Origin: Aptenodytes patagonicus
Lineage: Eukaryota > Chordata > Aves > Sphenisciformes > Spheniscidae
Direction: 5' to 3'
DNA: 64,000 nt
NCBI RefSeq assembly: GCF_965638725.1
Contig: NC_134950.1
Location: 14,570,101 to 14,634,100, forward strand
The position numbers and the translations under genes are program-made. This document shows, in pieces, positions 12,162 through 24,850 of the stretch. The stretch's first letter is position 1, and each line of letters opens with the position of its first letter. Below the pieces are notes generated by a model. It was given only the letters and a program-made list of their open reading frames with translations, made no database searches and was not told the DNA's origin.

Positions 12162-15100
12162 TGTTTTCTTCCCGCTTTTGACCTGTTCATCATCTCCAAA
12201 TAGCTCTAGTGTTAGCCTAGCCAGTGCAATTTCTGTGCACATGCATATCTCTACAGTGTGCACTGCCACCAGCTCTCCCAGCTCTTAGCTCTGTCAGGTC
12301 TTACACACTCCTTCTGCAGAAGAGAGGATGTGGGAGATCCTGATATATTCCCAGTTTCTTCTCTAGCACAGTTAAAACCTCAGGGCCAGCTTTTGCAGAT
12401 AAAAACCCTCTTCAGAGTATTTAAGGTGGTGACCTTTACCTATGTGCGTGGCTTTGTATGGAGGCATTTAATGTCATTGAGGGTAGGACCTCAAAGATGT
12501 GATGTATCAACCAGAAATTCTCCACACAGGCTATGACTGACTAGACCATTACTAACAACTGAGAAAATTAACTATTAATAATGTCAGTATATTCTCCTCT
12601 GGGACTGGGATGTTCAGACCCTGTCCAGACACATCAGACGTCAGGATCTGTCTCAGCGTTGACTTCAGTGGGGATTGTGGCAGACTGTCTTCTTGGCTCA
12701 TCTGTCCCTTTTCATCTAAGAAAGTCCTTAGGACACTGGTGATGGCTGTACTTTCACCTGCTCTCGTCCTGATGCACATTGTCATTTGTACTTTTAGTCT
12801 TTTCTGTGTTTCTAGCTGGCTGTTGGGATGTGTTTTGGGGTGCATGGGCATGGTGTTCTTGGTCAACAGCAACTGTACCCTCCTCTTCCTCCTCCATGGT
12901 ACAACCATGTGAACAGCTGTCCCCACCCACCTCACTTAATCAGATGTTCATCTGCCTTGACCACCATTGCCTCTCCATGCCCAAGGGCCCCTGGATGAAC
13001 TTACGGTCTGTAACCCACCTACTGGCTGCAAATGCAGAGTCTAGAGAAAAAGACAGTAGGAAGCAGGTCAGAGCCGATGTGTTATCTTCTGGCAGGCTGT
13101 ATCTAATCTGTGTGGGCTGCAAGCTGGTCAGATGTTGATAGTCCTTTCCCATGTAAGAAAAATTGAATCCCCAAACATTATTCACTCGCAAAAACCTCTT
13201 TAATTTAAAAGGTTCTCCTTACTGGTAATACCAGAAGAAACACTGCTGCCTCGGGGATCTAACACCTGACATGTTCATAATGATTCTTCTATGGCAATAG
13301 AGAAAAAGAAGTTTGCAGAAAAATAGTTCCTTTTTTTTCTCTATTTTGAAGAAGAAAGCCATTATATGTAGCATGCTCAGCTGGCCTAGCAGGCGTCCAG
13401 TCTAAACTAAGGGTGCAACTCCATGGCTTTCATCTTCCATGCCTCATGATCTATTTCTAGCCTTTCTCAAAAGGTTTCCATATGCATTAATGAAACCTGG
13501 GAGCCCTCCTGTGGTCAAAATCATGAGCTATTCTTCTGGGTGTTACCCCAAATTTGATGTAGTTCTTAATCCAGTTTTAAACTGTATCCTTGGAATATTC
13601 ATTGAGAAAAGCTTCATTCAATTAAAAAAAAAAAGAGCTTTACATGGTTTCCTGGGTCTTTGGGGGATGACCTTATTACATCTCACTCCCCTTGGCCCCT
13701 ATCTGATGCTGTACACATCTCTTTTCCAAGGCTGGGGGGATTGCCTGACAATCTGCCTGTTACTTCATCTTTCTTGTCTCCTCCTCCCTGTCCGCTGTCC
13801 TGTATAGGCTTCTCCTGTTCTGTTCTGATCTAGCCAGGTTCTCTCCACCAGTCTGTATACGGACTTTCCAGTTGTGCATTAAATAATGTAATTAAGATAT
13901 ATCCCATGTTTATTGTCTCATTGTCTTCCAAGTTGGAGGAGTATGTGATTCAGAGGATTTCAGTGTACTTAATTTTCATTGGTTCCTCAGGGAGTTAATT
14001 TTGTGGTCTTTGTGCAGCCCCCCAGGAAAATTCTGTTTCCACATGGGCAATTGCTTGCTTTTTAACAGTGTTTGTACAGGAGAAGCAAAACTGTCAGTTA
14101 TCTGGAGCAGGTGAGGAGAAAATGGGGAAGGGCGAGAGGAGTAATAGCCCCCTTGCTTTTGCCTTTAATGGGGCTGATGGGTTATGTTTCTTCCCTGCTG
14201 TATAACTAAAGAGGGGAACAGCCACACAGTTGTGCTATCTAACACCCGTGACATCGTGGCTGTTTGTGGTATCCCAGGATGGTCCATTGGAGATGTTGGA
14301 CTCACTACACAGTGTGACTGGCAGAGAAGGGCTGAGATCCTCATCTCTTCCCAGTACCCTCTCTGCCCTGGAATATGTAAAGGCAGATGGGTATTCATGA
14401 GGGTAAATACTTCAAGGCTTGTCATTTGTGACATAGTATAGTACATACCACAAGGGCTTGAAAAAGGTTAGAAGCTTCTAGCCTGTACGGCTGTTACAAC
14501 TTTTGAAGATATGGAGGAGCATGGAAAATCCCACCCAAAATTTCAGCATCAAGTATGAATTGAGTAGGTCTCACAAGGCTGGCCTAGGATGGGGCAGAGT
14601 TTGGAGCTTTGCTTGTATCATAAGCATACCTGACAGAGAAAGGAGTATCCAAAACTCCACAGTCTTAGAGTCTGCACTTCTGAATTTCACCCAAAAGAGT
14701 GTACAGATACTTTCAGTAGTGAGACTTTTTCAGATCACTGCATCCCAACTTGACACTGAAGGCAACTGGTCTAGGAAACTCCTAGTAAGAACTGCAACAA
14801 GCTGTAGCTCCGGTGGAGCTGTTGGCCTCACTGCTCTAACTGGAAGCTAGATCAAGAACTGTAATGATAAAAAATGACAAGCCTAAATGTGTGCATGGTC
14901 AGATTATATCTTCTTATCCCTTTTGTGTCAACATCATTCTTATCGTAATAAGCTTGCCTTCCTCACTGGTATTTAAATAATCCACCCACTCCTTCCCAAA
15001 ATGTTTTGTTTGTTTGTTTGTTTTTAAGATGCAAGCATATGTCTTCTGAATAAGAAAAGAAACTGTTGCAACTGATTCCTGGAAAAGGAATCCTGGAAAA

Positions 15101-16202
15101 GAGGCTTGTTTAATTTTTGTATTTAATTTATGGATTTATATTCATGGGAGTACATGCCTACATTTTATGCTCTGGGTACCTTTGCTTAATTCTAGTTTTA
15201 CAGTATGGATGTCATAAAGAGGATTGTATTTTCCATTCTCATAATTAAATGTACATCAGCAAATAAAGCTTGCACAAAGGTAATAGTTCTCCAGCAGCCA
15301 TTTAATCTATCCCCACATAATTTAGTGCTGGTTTTTGCCTAAGGATATGTTCTTGTGGGACTTTCTGGAATGGTTTAACAAGTCACCACCTCCAGCAGAA
15401 GGTTAAATTTCTTGGCATTGCAGAAGCAGAACGTGTGATGTTCCTGGGCTTTGGACACAGACTCTTTCAGCTGCACTGGTGGCTGAAGAAATTATTGCCT
15501 CCTCTCCCTGCAAGGGTTATTGTTTCCTCATTGCCTGCAGAATTGCTCCCCACTAACCCAATCCAGTTGGAGTAACAGATTATTTCACTGAACAGTTTAA
15601 AAGATAGAGATCTACTCATGTGGCTCATTTTACTTGGAAATGGGCTGGGAAGCAACACAGGATATGCCTAGTTAGAAAACCAAAAAGAGCGGTAATTAGT
15701 GATGGAGGGACTGAGTTGATCTAGTGGGAACTATAGTGATTTGCATCTGGGACAGCTGGAATTAGGAGAGATGATCCTTCACAGCCCTTGTCTGCTTCAG
15801 GCACAAAGCAGCCTGATTATTTTAAATCACCTTTACTAATGGTTCAAACTAATCCAGTCACCCGTGTTGGTGCAGGCTTGTTCTGTAGTGTTATGTGGCA
15901 GCTGAACCTGTTAAACAACGCATTGCTACCCAAAGGTATGGCTTTACCGACCTTAAGCTTCTGCGTGCTCTCAGCTCAGCCCATCTCCTGGCACTTCATC
16001 CTGGGGCTGCTCTCAAAAGCAATAACTGGGGGCTCAGCTGAGGGGCTGTCGGGTGTTAACAAAGTAAACCTCTACTGCTGTTCATGAAAAGTAAAAATGA
16101 GTATGTCTGTGGAGTATATCCATATATCAAAGAGTATGTTCTTAGCTGCAGTGGGGCAGAGTTAAGCAACTTTTTTTTCTATGCTTTCTTCTAACTAGCT
16201 AT
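12162..16202. other. Intergenic, no gene recognised
   Basis: Contains overlapping open frames on both strands near 12552-13138 with no protein-family signature, a short (TTTG)n run at 15004-15024, and otherwise unremarkable sequence. Confidence 0.5.
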
Positions 16203-16276
16203 GTCCCTGCTCATTGCAGGGAGGTTGGACTAGACCTTTAAAGGTCCCTTCCAACCCAAACCATTCTATGATTCTA
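16203..16276 (+). mobile_element. CR1 3'-end fragment
   Basis: About 75 bp of CR1 3' UTR: the stretch GAGGTTGGACTAGACCTTTA is followed by GGTCCCTTCCAACCCAAACC and ATTCTATGATTCT. Strongly 5'-truncated, as is usual for CR1. Confidence 0.85.
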
Positions 16277-16649
16277 ACCATCTCTTGCTTAAGAGAACTT
16301 CAGTCCAAAGCATGAGGACTTTGCATGTGGTGAGATCATTAATTTACAGCGTTTTAAGGCAGTTGCCTGACTACCTATTTGCTCAATTAGCCACATGACT
16401 TGATTTTTAATGGTGCTGGCAGTTTCCATTGACTCTAATAGGATTCCTTACTTGCTCCTAAGCCCTGAAAATAAGTCCCTGACTTTGCTGACCTCTCTGT
16501 TCAGCAAAGCATTTCAGGAGCTGCCTAAGTCCATGTATGTGTCAGTATTCAATGCAACTGCTGGGAATGCTCTGTGTGCGAAAAATATACTCCTCTCCGG
16601 AGTGCCAAGTATTTCTGGCCTGGTGATGATGTCCCACAAGCAGCGTCTG

Positions 16650-17150
16650 GTACTTGGTGTGCAATAAGCCAACCGTACACACAGAGCCGAGATATTTATT
16701 TATTTATCTCATGTTTGCGCAAAGATGGATGCTAGGTGGTAATTCCACAAAGCTAGCCCACCACACAAAGAAAGAACTACAGCGTATTTATATTGTTACA
16801 TGATTAGTAAAAGCCCGCCTAAATTCACGCTCATTGGTTAGTTATGTTCAGATTAACCTCGCTTGCTATGTAAATTAGCATGCGTACTCCTTGCAGGTGG
16901 GGGGGGGCAAGTCTTTCCAGTCTTGAATTGAGTTGGTGGTCACGATCTCCCCCTGCCGCCTTTACCTTTCCCCTAGTTTCCGCAGTTTCTTGCTGACTTC
17001 CTGTGGTTTTGGCAATCATCTAGCCTCTGACGCCTTCTAGGGCAGCATGTTCCCCTTCTATCAGTCTTCTAATTCTTCTTCAAGGGCACAGTCGTTGTAA
17101 GGCATGCATTGTTTATACGAGGTAATCAGGCTAGTACAATGAAGACTACA
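16650..17150 (-). mobile_element. Endogenous retrovirus LTR-like block (3' end of a decayed ERV)
   Basis: On the - strand this block has retroviral promoter order: a CCAAT box (ATTGG at 16833-16837), TATAAATA (16785-16792), then overlapping AATAAA hexamers (around 16695-16706) and a short U5-like stretch. A purine-rich tract resembling a polypurine tract lies at about 16943-16965, just before a possible LTR start at 16942. If that reading is right, 16943-17150 would be 3' internal sequence; alternatively the LTR starts with TGTAGTC at 17150. I found no target duplication and no intact gene. Edges and family are uncertain. Confidence 0.45.
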
Positions 17151-19384
17151 GTCTAGGATAGGTATTAACCCAAACATATGGCTACAATGTGATCATGCCA
17201 TTTGTGTGGTCTCTTCCCTTCAACAACCTTTGTCTCCGTGGACCTATTTCAACCCATATAACCATTGGGTAAAGGTCTGAAAAATCTGGGTCTAACAGGT
17301 GTCATAAACAGGGGTGATGGTCCACCCAGCGCTCTCCTTCAGAGAGGACCTTTGCAAATTAACATGCATAAACTGGCAGATCACAGACCTGGTAGTCAGG
17401 AGAAAGCAGAAGATGCAAACACGGGGGGTATGTTTTGACACCTATACATTTTTGTATGTCCTATATAGGCCACTTTTCTGAAAGGAAACAACCAGCCATG
17501 AGGAGAGATTGGTCTGATAGAATGCAATTTCAGCCTGTTCCACTGTACCAGACACTATTCCTGGAAAATCCCTGTTAGATGATCTTATTCTTGCCTGTGC
17601 AGATGTTTTCTGCAGCGTGTTCTCATTTCACTTCAAATGACCCAAGTGCTGGGGTTTAACCAGTTCACTGGCAGTCTGTTTCCCTTCCCCACAGGCCTCC
17701 TTGTTGGGACTTTTTTCCTGCACTCAACATTTTCTTTGCTGTTTCACACCTTGCTTCCAGCTGCAGATCCTGCAGAGAAACCTCCCAAACCCCTTTTAGG
17801 CAATGCCATTTTTTTCTGTTCATTTTTTTACCTTTTCAGTGGGTATATTTGCAAGGCTGAAAGAATAGGAGAAGCCATTTTTGCAGCACTTCACTGCAAA
17901 CGTCAGTGTATGCAGGATCTCTTCTTCAAAATGTGCTTAACATTTGAAGGAAAAGCTCCTATTCTGATTCATCTGTGTTTTCTTTGATACCCTCTATTTG
18001 CAATGTAAGAAGCAGTATTTCCCTCTGAAAGGTGTTTGATCTCTTTCTGCCTTTCATCCTGGTCTTATGCTGAATTATCTTTAGATCATGACTCTCCACT
18101 GTGAATTATTTTTTGTCCTCCCTGCCCAGGTAGAGCATTGCCAAGCCATTTACTAATCACATTTATTGAGGGAACAAGGAGATTAGTTTTACATGGGGCC
18201 CTACATGTGGTTAAAACTTGGGATTCTCCTGGTTACCCAAGCTGTACAAATTAGTAAACTTATAAGAGTAAAACAGTTCCAAGAAGTTTCTTTCCAACCA
18301 AAAGGAATTTCAGTGCTCCAGACCTTTCTAGGAAAGATGAATATTTCATCCCGCACAACATAATTTTTTGCAAGGATAGATGAACACTGACTGTTACAGC
18401 AAAATGGATCGAATCATGTTAAATAACAGTTACTTCTTTCTGGCCTGGCCAGTTATTCAAAACTCTGGAGTCTCGAAGGCTGGTTAAGTTAAAAGGAAGA
18501 ACCAGTAACGTCGTTCCTCTGATACTCTTTATTTCCAGGGAAGTGTCCTATAATTTAGCCTGGGATTTGACAAGATGGGTGCAGTGAGGGACAAGACTGT
18601 CTATGGCACAGCCAGTGCCTGCCCGGGTCTCCTGGATGCTCTGAACATGCCAAAGTCATCAGTGCAGCACCCCCAGTACGTCCCAGGGCCCCAGATCAGA
18701 TGCACAGGATGAGCATGGCACGTCTACCGTCTGCTGGGACCAGAGCTGCATCCAGAGCCTCTGAAAGCCATGACTGAGAGGCAGCAGTGACCAAGTCTTC
18801 AATGTGGAAGCTGCCTGGACAAACTTCCCAGCTGGAAAAAGAAGAGGTGCTGCAGGAAGCATGGCCTTAGGGTAGCTCTGGTTAAACTGAAATTAAAAAG
18901 TTGTGTTTTTCTAGGTAAAGCAGGATGCTAGCAAAGGGGAAAACTCTTCTCAGTGTCTCTACGCTTTCCTAACTCTTTCATATAGACACCTGCCCCTTTG
19001 CAGAACAACTCCTAGGTGAAATACTGGGGTATTGTACAACGTGTATGTTGTACGAGGCAACTGCCTTGGCTTTAAACACACGCCTGTTACTGGGCTGTGG
19101 ATTCGCTCAGTCATATCAAATCTGTGTCAGTGTGTAATCCAGCAGGATACTTAAGTGTGCTTAGCTCACATCTGTATACTTAAAGCCCTTTGATTTTTGA
19201 GGGCACTTGGGCATGTGTTTAAAGCTGTAAAGCATTTTTCTACATTGAGTTTTACTTTGGGGGAGAAGTACATTAGGGTCTCGGAAAAAAATATTTATAA
19301 ACTGCAAATCCCTTTGTATCTTTTGGCTTGCCTGCTGTGTCTGCCTTCCCCTCTGCAAAGCAGAGTAATGCTCTTATGTACATT

Positions 19385-19447
19385 TGCTAGAGCATTGTGA
19401 GGATTAGACAGTGTTACACTGCACTTTCTAAGTGTAGAATGCTATGT
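19385..19447 (+). mobile_element. MIR-like SINE fragment
   Basis: The segment with GCATTGTGAGGATTAGACAG, then CTGCACTTTCTAAGTGTAGA, resembles the 3' half of MIR, where GTTGTGAGGATTAAATGAG precedes the cluster around CACTTTGAAAGTG. Old and diverged. Confidence 0.4.
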
Positions 19448-19654
19448 CCTATCCGCGGGCCCAGTGTAGGTCGCAGACTTAACTAAAGTCTGCTCAAGGA
19501 TAATTCCTGTTACTGTGGTAATAGGAGGCTTTGATTAAAATATGTTTGGTCTCTTACACCATGAATTATAGGACTGAACTCTTCTACATAGTGATACCAA
19601 CTGTGACTATGATACAAGTTCCCTTTGGAAAGAAATCACAGTTTCTAGTTTTCC

Positions 19655-19740
19655 AAGTCTGTCTAACCATATGTCCTTGGCAAATCACTCAATCACTACT
19701 CCAGTTCCTAACCTGTACTAAAAATAATGATGTAGATTGA
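19655..19740 (+). mobile_element. MIR-like SINE core fragment
   Basis: TGTCCTTGGCAAATCACTCA followed by CCAGTTCCTAACCTGTACTA and AAATAATGATGTAGA parallels the MIR core (GACCTTGGGCAAGTCACTTA, CAGTTTCCTCATCTGTAAA, ATAATGATG). It lies 200 bp after another MIR-like piece in the same orientation. Confidence 0.55.
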
Positions 19741-21794
19741 TTTTCCAGAAATGGTAATGTATGGTTGAAAACAACCTTGATCTTTATAAGAATGTCTGTC
19801 ATCTACAAATTATATGTATAAATTTACTTGCCCATTGCATTTCTGTATAACTTCTGCATGCTGGAATAGTAATTGTTTGCTCCATTAGCTTGAGTTTATT
19901 GCAAAATGCATGGGTTTGGAGGGCTTCTTGTTTATTTATTTTGTTGTTCTTTAAGTATGCTGAACTGCGGTAAATTCTTATATTCACTGATTATGCAAAA
20001 TAGCGTATAAAAGGAAATGAGAAAATAATTATGCATCTCTGAGTGCCTGCAAAACAGCAGTGATTAAAAGGCTGATTAGTGTGCAGTGAGCTTAGTATTT
20101 CATGGCCTACCAGGTAGTGAGTTTTTAGTTAAAACAAACAAAGCAAGCAGTCTTTGTCTGTTGATGAGATGGTTGGTATTATAAATTATCGAACGATGTA
20201 AAAATTGCCTTTTCTTTTGGTTAGATAAATTGCCTTGACCTGAGGTTGTCCAGGAAGTTGAGAAAAGTGTTTCTGCAAAGTTTGGGGGGAGGAGGGAAAA
20301 ACAAAATAAGTTTTGGCATTTTGACTACTATCTTTATACAGGCTGTTGACTACCCTGTAGTGTTTGTGCTGGTGCTGGTTTAGCGCACAAGTTTCAAAGC
20401 TTAATAAAAATCTCTTTAACTCTTCTAAAAACACACACTTACCTTGCAAATGCCTTTCAAAATCTGTTTTTTCCCCTGTATTTTTTAAGTGGTACATTCA
20501 TCTCAACTGATTTCTTCTCAGTACAGATGAAATTTAGAATGTTGAACCATGGAAGATTTGTAAGCGCTTAACACTCAAAATAGTTCTTAAATAATCTTTA
20601 AATGTTGAATGAAAATCTCTGTTTATAATGAGGTAAAAGAGAAAATACACGTGTAACAGGTATTAAAGTTGCAAAATGTTACATAGCATCCAGGCCAAAA
20701 TACAAATATCAAGCTAGCATCTTTTCATATACCAATTAACCTGTCTTACAGATACAGCTTAGTCAATTTTTGATGTGTTGTGTTAAATCTGTTTAAATAT
20801 ATCAGTAAAGCTAATGTGTTAAGAAAACAAGATGACCTCAAACCATGAAAAATCAAGCAGCAGCTCATGGGGTTTTTTTTCTTAGTGGAGAGGCTCAAAT
20901 CAAGTCCGATTTTTTTCCCCAGGTTAAAAGATTAATTCAGAACACAAAAATCCTTAGTTCTTCTGAACTTTTTAGTAAAGCAAGTCTCCCAGCTAAAATT
21001 TTCTTAAACAATGCAGGGCATAATTTAGGGTAGTAGATTTTCATTGAGCAACGTTCCTTGAAATAACTGCTAGAGTGAGAGATAATTGTATGCCTAAATA
21101 GAACTTAAATCTGGGAGCATGTCTGAACAGTTTCCAAAGAGGTGCCCAACTACTTTGCTCCCCCATCTCATTGTCTTTCTCTGGGAAATGCTGTTGCAGC
21201 CATCTTGGCAACGTAAGAGGGTGAGATGAGAGAGCTCACAGAAGAGACCAGTCATCAAATAGTCTAAGAAGGGAAGAAAATCCCAAGAGGTGAGGGAAGC
21301 CCCTGCAGCGGATCCCACCAGCAGCATCACTCCTTGAAGCAGCACAGTGGTTGCAAATAAAAGCTTGGTAAGCTTTTTCTCTGGTCTCTATTTCTGTGTA
21401 GAAATATATAGAAATAGGGTTATATTTCCAGTGCCCTTTGCTTCCAGGGCTTGTGTGCCCCTCTGAGTAGTTTGCCCCACTGCCCTCTGAGGGTCCTCAC
21501 TGGGGTGGCAGCAGCGGGAGCCGCCCTGGCTCCCCGACCACCTGGGCACCAAGGCAGGGAGGAGGCGGATCAAGCCATGCTCGCGTATGTGTTTGCAGTT
21601 TATTTCTACGGGTACTTACACCACAGTTTGGGAATCCCATCTCATAGGCAAAAGAAATAAAAGGACCTCGCAACTGACCTGTGAGAAATTCTCAGCTCCT
21701 GGCTGGCACTGCCCGAGGGCATTTCCGCGGTAGAGAGCCAGGGCAGGGGCTCCAGCCAGCCGCAGCCTCAGCCGCAGCCTCAGGCTGGCATCAC

Positions 21795-21860
21795 AGGGTC
21801 ACAGAGTCATAGAATTATTTAGGTTGGAAGAGACCTTTAAAATCATCGAGTCCAATGTAC
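21795..21860 (-). mobile_element. CR1 3'-end fragment
   Basis: A short antisense CR1 3' end: CAGAGTCATAGAATTATTTA, then GGTTGGAAGAGACCTTTAAA and ATCATCGAGTCCAA. Only about 65 bp are recognisable. Confidence 0.8.
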
Positions 21861-23879
21861 TGGTCATTTCCCAGTAGCTCTTGCTTCTCTGGGCTGTCCC
21901 TTAAATGTGGCAGAAACAGGCAGCAAATCCCAGTTTTGCAGAAACGTGTCTGTGGTTGCATTTTTTCCTTTTCTAGCCAGCAACTATCTTAATACTTCTT
22001 CGGTTGTTCATCTCTTTTTTTTTTTATGTTCCTGAGGTGGATGGGCCATGAAAATATTATTTTAAGGCTTCTCATAGAACTAGGCAATACTTTTTTATAC
22101 ATGTATTTATTTATTGAGTAATATTCAATGCAAAAAAACTTGTCTGGAGAGGGTGGAATTGCAGCAATGGGCTAAAAGCCCTCAGTGTCTTGTCTGGGTT
22201 TGAGCCTTGGCTCCGGGTGATGTTAGCTGTGAGAAGAGCGGGTGATACCCAGCGCTTTTGGGAGCGATTTTGCCTTTTCCTGAGAGCGAGCACACCCGGA
22301 GGCTGGAGGAGCTTGTGAACTCCACACCCAGGCTTTACTGGAAGAGAAATTACAGCAAGAAAGCTTCAAGGAAACTTGGGATTAAATTAAGAAGGTTTGT
22401 AAACAAATCTTGCTCCTGCTCATTGTGTCCTTACAGACAGGTTCTTTTCTTCAAGCCTGGGCTTAGTCCTGCCACCTCGTAGCGGCTTCTCCAATTGCAT
22501 CCAGCCCTCCCGGTCCCCTCCGGGCATCTGGGAGAAGCGCCTCACTGCATGTCCCACTTCCTGCTCCTTCGAAGGGCTCCCCCTTTGCCAAAGGAGGGAC
22601 GTTCCCTCTGCTCACAGTATCCTCCTGCCTGACAGTTTTTTCCCCTTCCCAGGATTTTCAGGGAAGACGCAATCTCCCTTCCCCACAGATAACTCTGCCT
22701 GAACCGCAGCACAGCAGCCAGGATGAGGCAAACTGGTAGTGTTTCTCTCTGTTGCTCAGCCAAATCCTTCAAAAGAATGTAGCGTATTCATATACAACCA
22801 ACTGTGAGCAAAACACATACCATCTGTCACAGCAATTTAAAACCACTGTTCTCATGGCCTGACTTCTTGGAAATCATCGTAAATGTCATGGAACAAGTTA
22901 GCATAGAAGTCTGGACTTTGCAGTCACTTTAAGGATGCCACTTGTATGGCAGATGAGCATGTTTCCAGTGAGCACTAGCACTGACGTCAATAACATTTCA
23001 AGGGTGGGGTGTCAGGCTGTATTAGAGGCTAAATGAACTGGCAGAAAGCCTACAAACCCAAGAGATCGTATGCCTGTGTAAGGTCCCAGGCCCCACCAAG
23101 TCAGAGACTGTGGGAGCTGGACATGGAGGGCGAAGGACGCTTTGTGCCGGCCCCACTCATGCTGTCCACCCTTGCCCGATCCACTGCTACCGGCTGTGGG
23201 GACCACGCATTGGCATGCAATTCAGAGGCCTGGAGTCAGTGTTTAATACGTACGGCCTGGTTAGATCATACTTAGGATGCTTTTTGGGCTCCTGAGGTAC
23301 TCAGAACCAGCTTTGTAACTAAGCTCACAATCTGTGCTGCTGTGGGTATGGTGCATAAAGGTGGATAAATCTGCAGCATGGGAGAGGGATCTCCTGCAGA
23401 ACATCTCCGTCAGCTTGCAAAGCTGAGTAGTGTGGCCTTTTCCTCCTAACATGCATCCCCCGAGACCCCAGGGGCACTGTATGCCTGACTTGGGATCTGC
23501 GGCGGGACAGGACTGTGCACACAGCCAGAAAAGGTCCATCTTCACACCTTCCCTGCCATGCACTGTCCCCTGCATCCTGCTGCCTCTCTCAGAGGCACTG
23601 AACAGTGCTACTTTGGGTGGGCTTTTTTGAACATATTTAATGTGCACCAAATTGAATTTCTACTGTTCTACTGTTCTTCAGTTCTAAATTGAAATCTCCT
23701 TATGGAGATTTAAGTACATATTAACAACATTATGACCTTTATCAACAACATTTGTAACATCAACAGAAAGAATATGTGCATTTGTTTGACAAGGTGTATT
23801 TCTCATGTATCTATTGCCACCAGCTGCGTTTTCTGCCTCCCCTTCACTCCCAGTTCTTTACTAACTCAGCCCTATCACA
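21861..23879. other. Intergenic, no gene recognised
   Basis: Moderately GC-rich around 22200-22700 and 23000-23600 with short frames on both strands. No family match and no clear repeat. Confidence 0.5.
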
Positions 23880-24850
23880 GCTATTCTGTTATTTTGCCTG
23901 TGCTCAGTACCAGGCAGATAAGTCTGTAATTCCTTCAGTTGCCCTTGGTCACCTCCTTTGAAAATTGGCCAAACTTTAACCTTCTTACTGTCCTGTATGC
24001 TTCTTGATACTCTAGCAAACTGAAAATCACTATTTAAAAACTTAACTCCTGGGTGAGACACTTGATTGAAAGTGATGTGGGCTTGCCGCTTTATTTAGGT
24101 CTATTTTTCATAACCTTGTTGTTATTGCATTTCACCAGCACCTCAGTCAGCACAGTACAGAACTAAACTAAGACTTTTTTTTCCTACAAATGAAAAAAAA
24201 AAAAAGAAAAAAAAGTCCAGAAACTATGATTCATAGTTCTTCCACTTTTTCCATCTAACAGTGAATAATTACTACTCTTAGGAGACCTTTTTCCTCTGAT
24301 ACACTTAAGTGAAAAAGTCCCTTCCCACTGCCATTCCGATGGCCCTACATGCCCCTTTGTATCCCATTGCTTCCTGTTCCCGTCATCTACCTTTGCTGGT
24401 ATCTGATACACAGTTGTTATCAGCAGTTCCTTCCTTCTTCGTTATGATAAATGTGTTTTTGGTTTGTTTAATATTTTGTTGCTGGGAGAATGGTGGAGGG
24501 GGATTGTTTGTGGAGGTTTCTACAAAAGCTGATTTAATTTCCTCTCTAAGCCAGCTTGTGCTTTTGTTTTGTTTTGCTTTTGGTTTTAGCTCCACTTGAC
24601 CTTTTTTGTGCAATGTGAGAATGTGCCTTTTCGGGCACTTATGAATTGTGCTTAAATAGTTCCCAATTATCACTCACATTTTTCTTGTTTAAATTCTTTC
24701 TCTGAAATAATTTGGCTCATAATTGTTTTCAGCTTTGTGTAATTTGACTTCTTGAAAGCACTAAGTATATAGAATTGCTGGTTTGGATTTCATTCTGGTT
24801 GCATGCAATTAATGTAAACCAGCCTCTCCAATTCCTTCCTTTGTAACTGT
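23880..24850 (-). mobile_element. Ancient decayed CR1-like LINE
   Basis: On the + strand, AAGTCTGTAATTCCTTCAGT followed by CTCCTTTGAAAATTGGCCAA and TAAAAACTTAACTCCTGGGT resembles antisense CR1 (palm region toward the 5' end). Further on, TGTGCTTAAATAGTTCCCAA and TTTGGCTCATAATTGTTTTC fit the same old LINE, after an A-rich interruption at 24192-24213. Highly diverged, no open frame; extent approximate. Confidence 0.5.

Larger units (their letters stand above)
17151..21794. other. Intergenic with scattered ancient SINE remnants
   Basis: No gene recognised. Two MIR-like fragments lie near 19385-19447 and 19655-19740 (listed separately). The rest is AT-rich sequence with only short chance frames. 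Confidence 0.5.

Noticed and set aside
12552..13138. Overlapping frames of 92-127 codons on both strands
   Set aside because: No family motif, no splice or promoter context, and opposing strands are open over the same bases, which suggests chance.
16831..17019. 62-codon frame on the - strand within the LTR-like block
   Set aside because: It spans the putative polypurine tract and LTR start and has no recognisable retroviral motif; likely chance.
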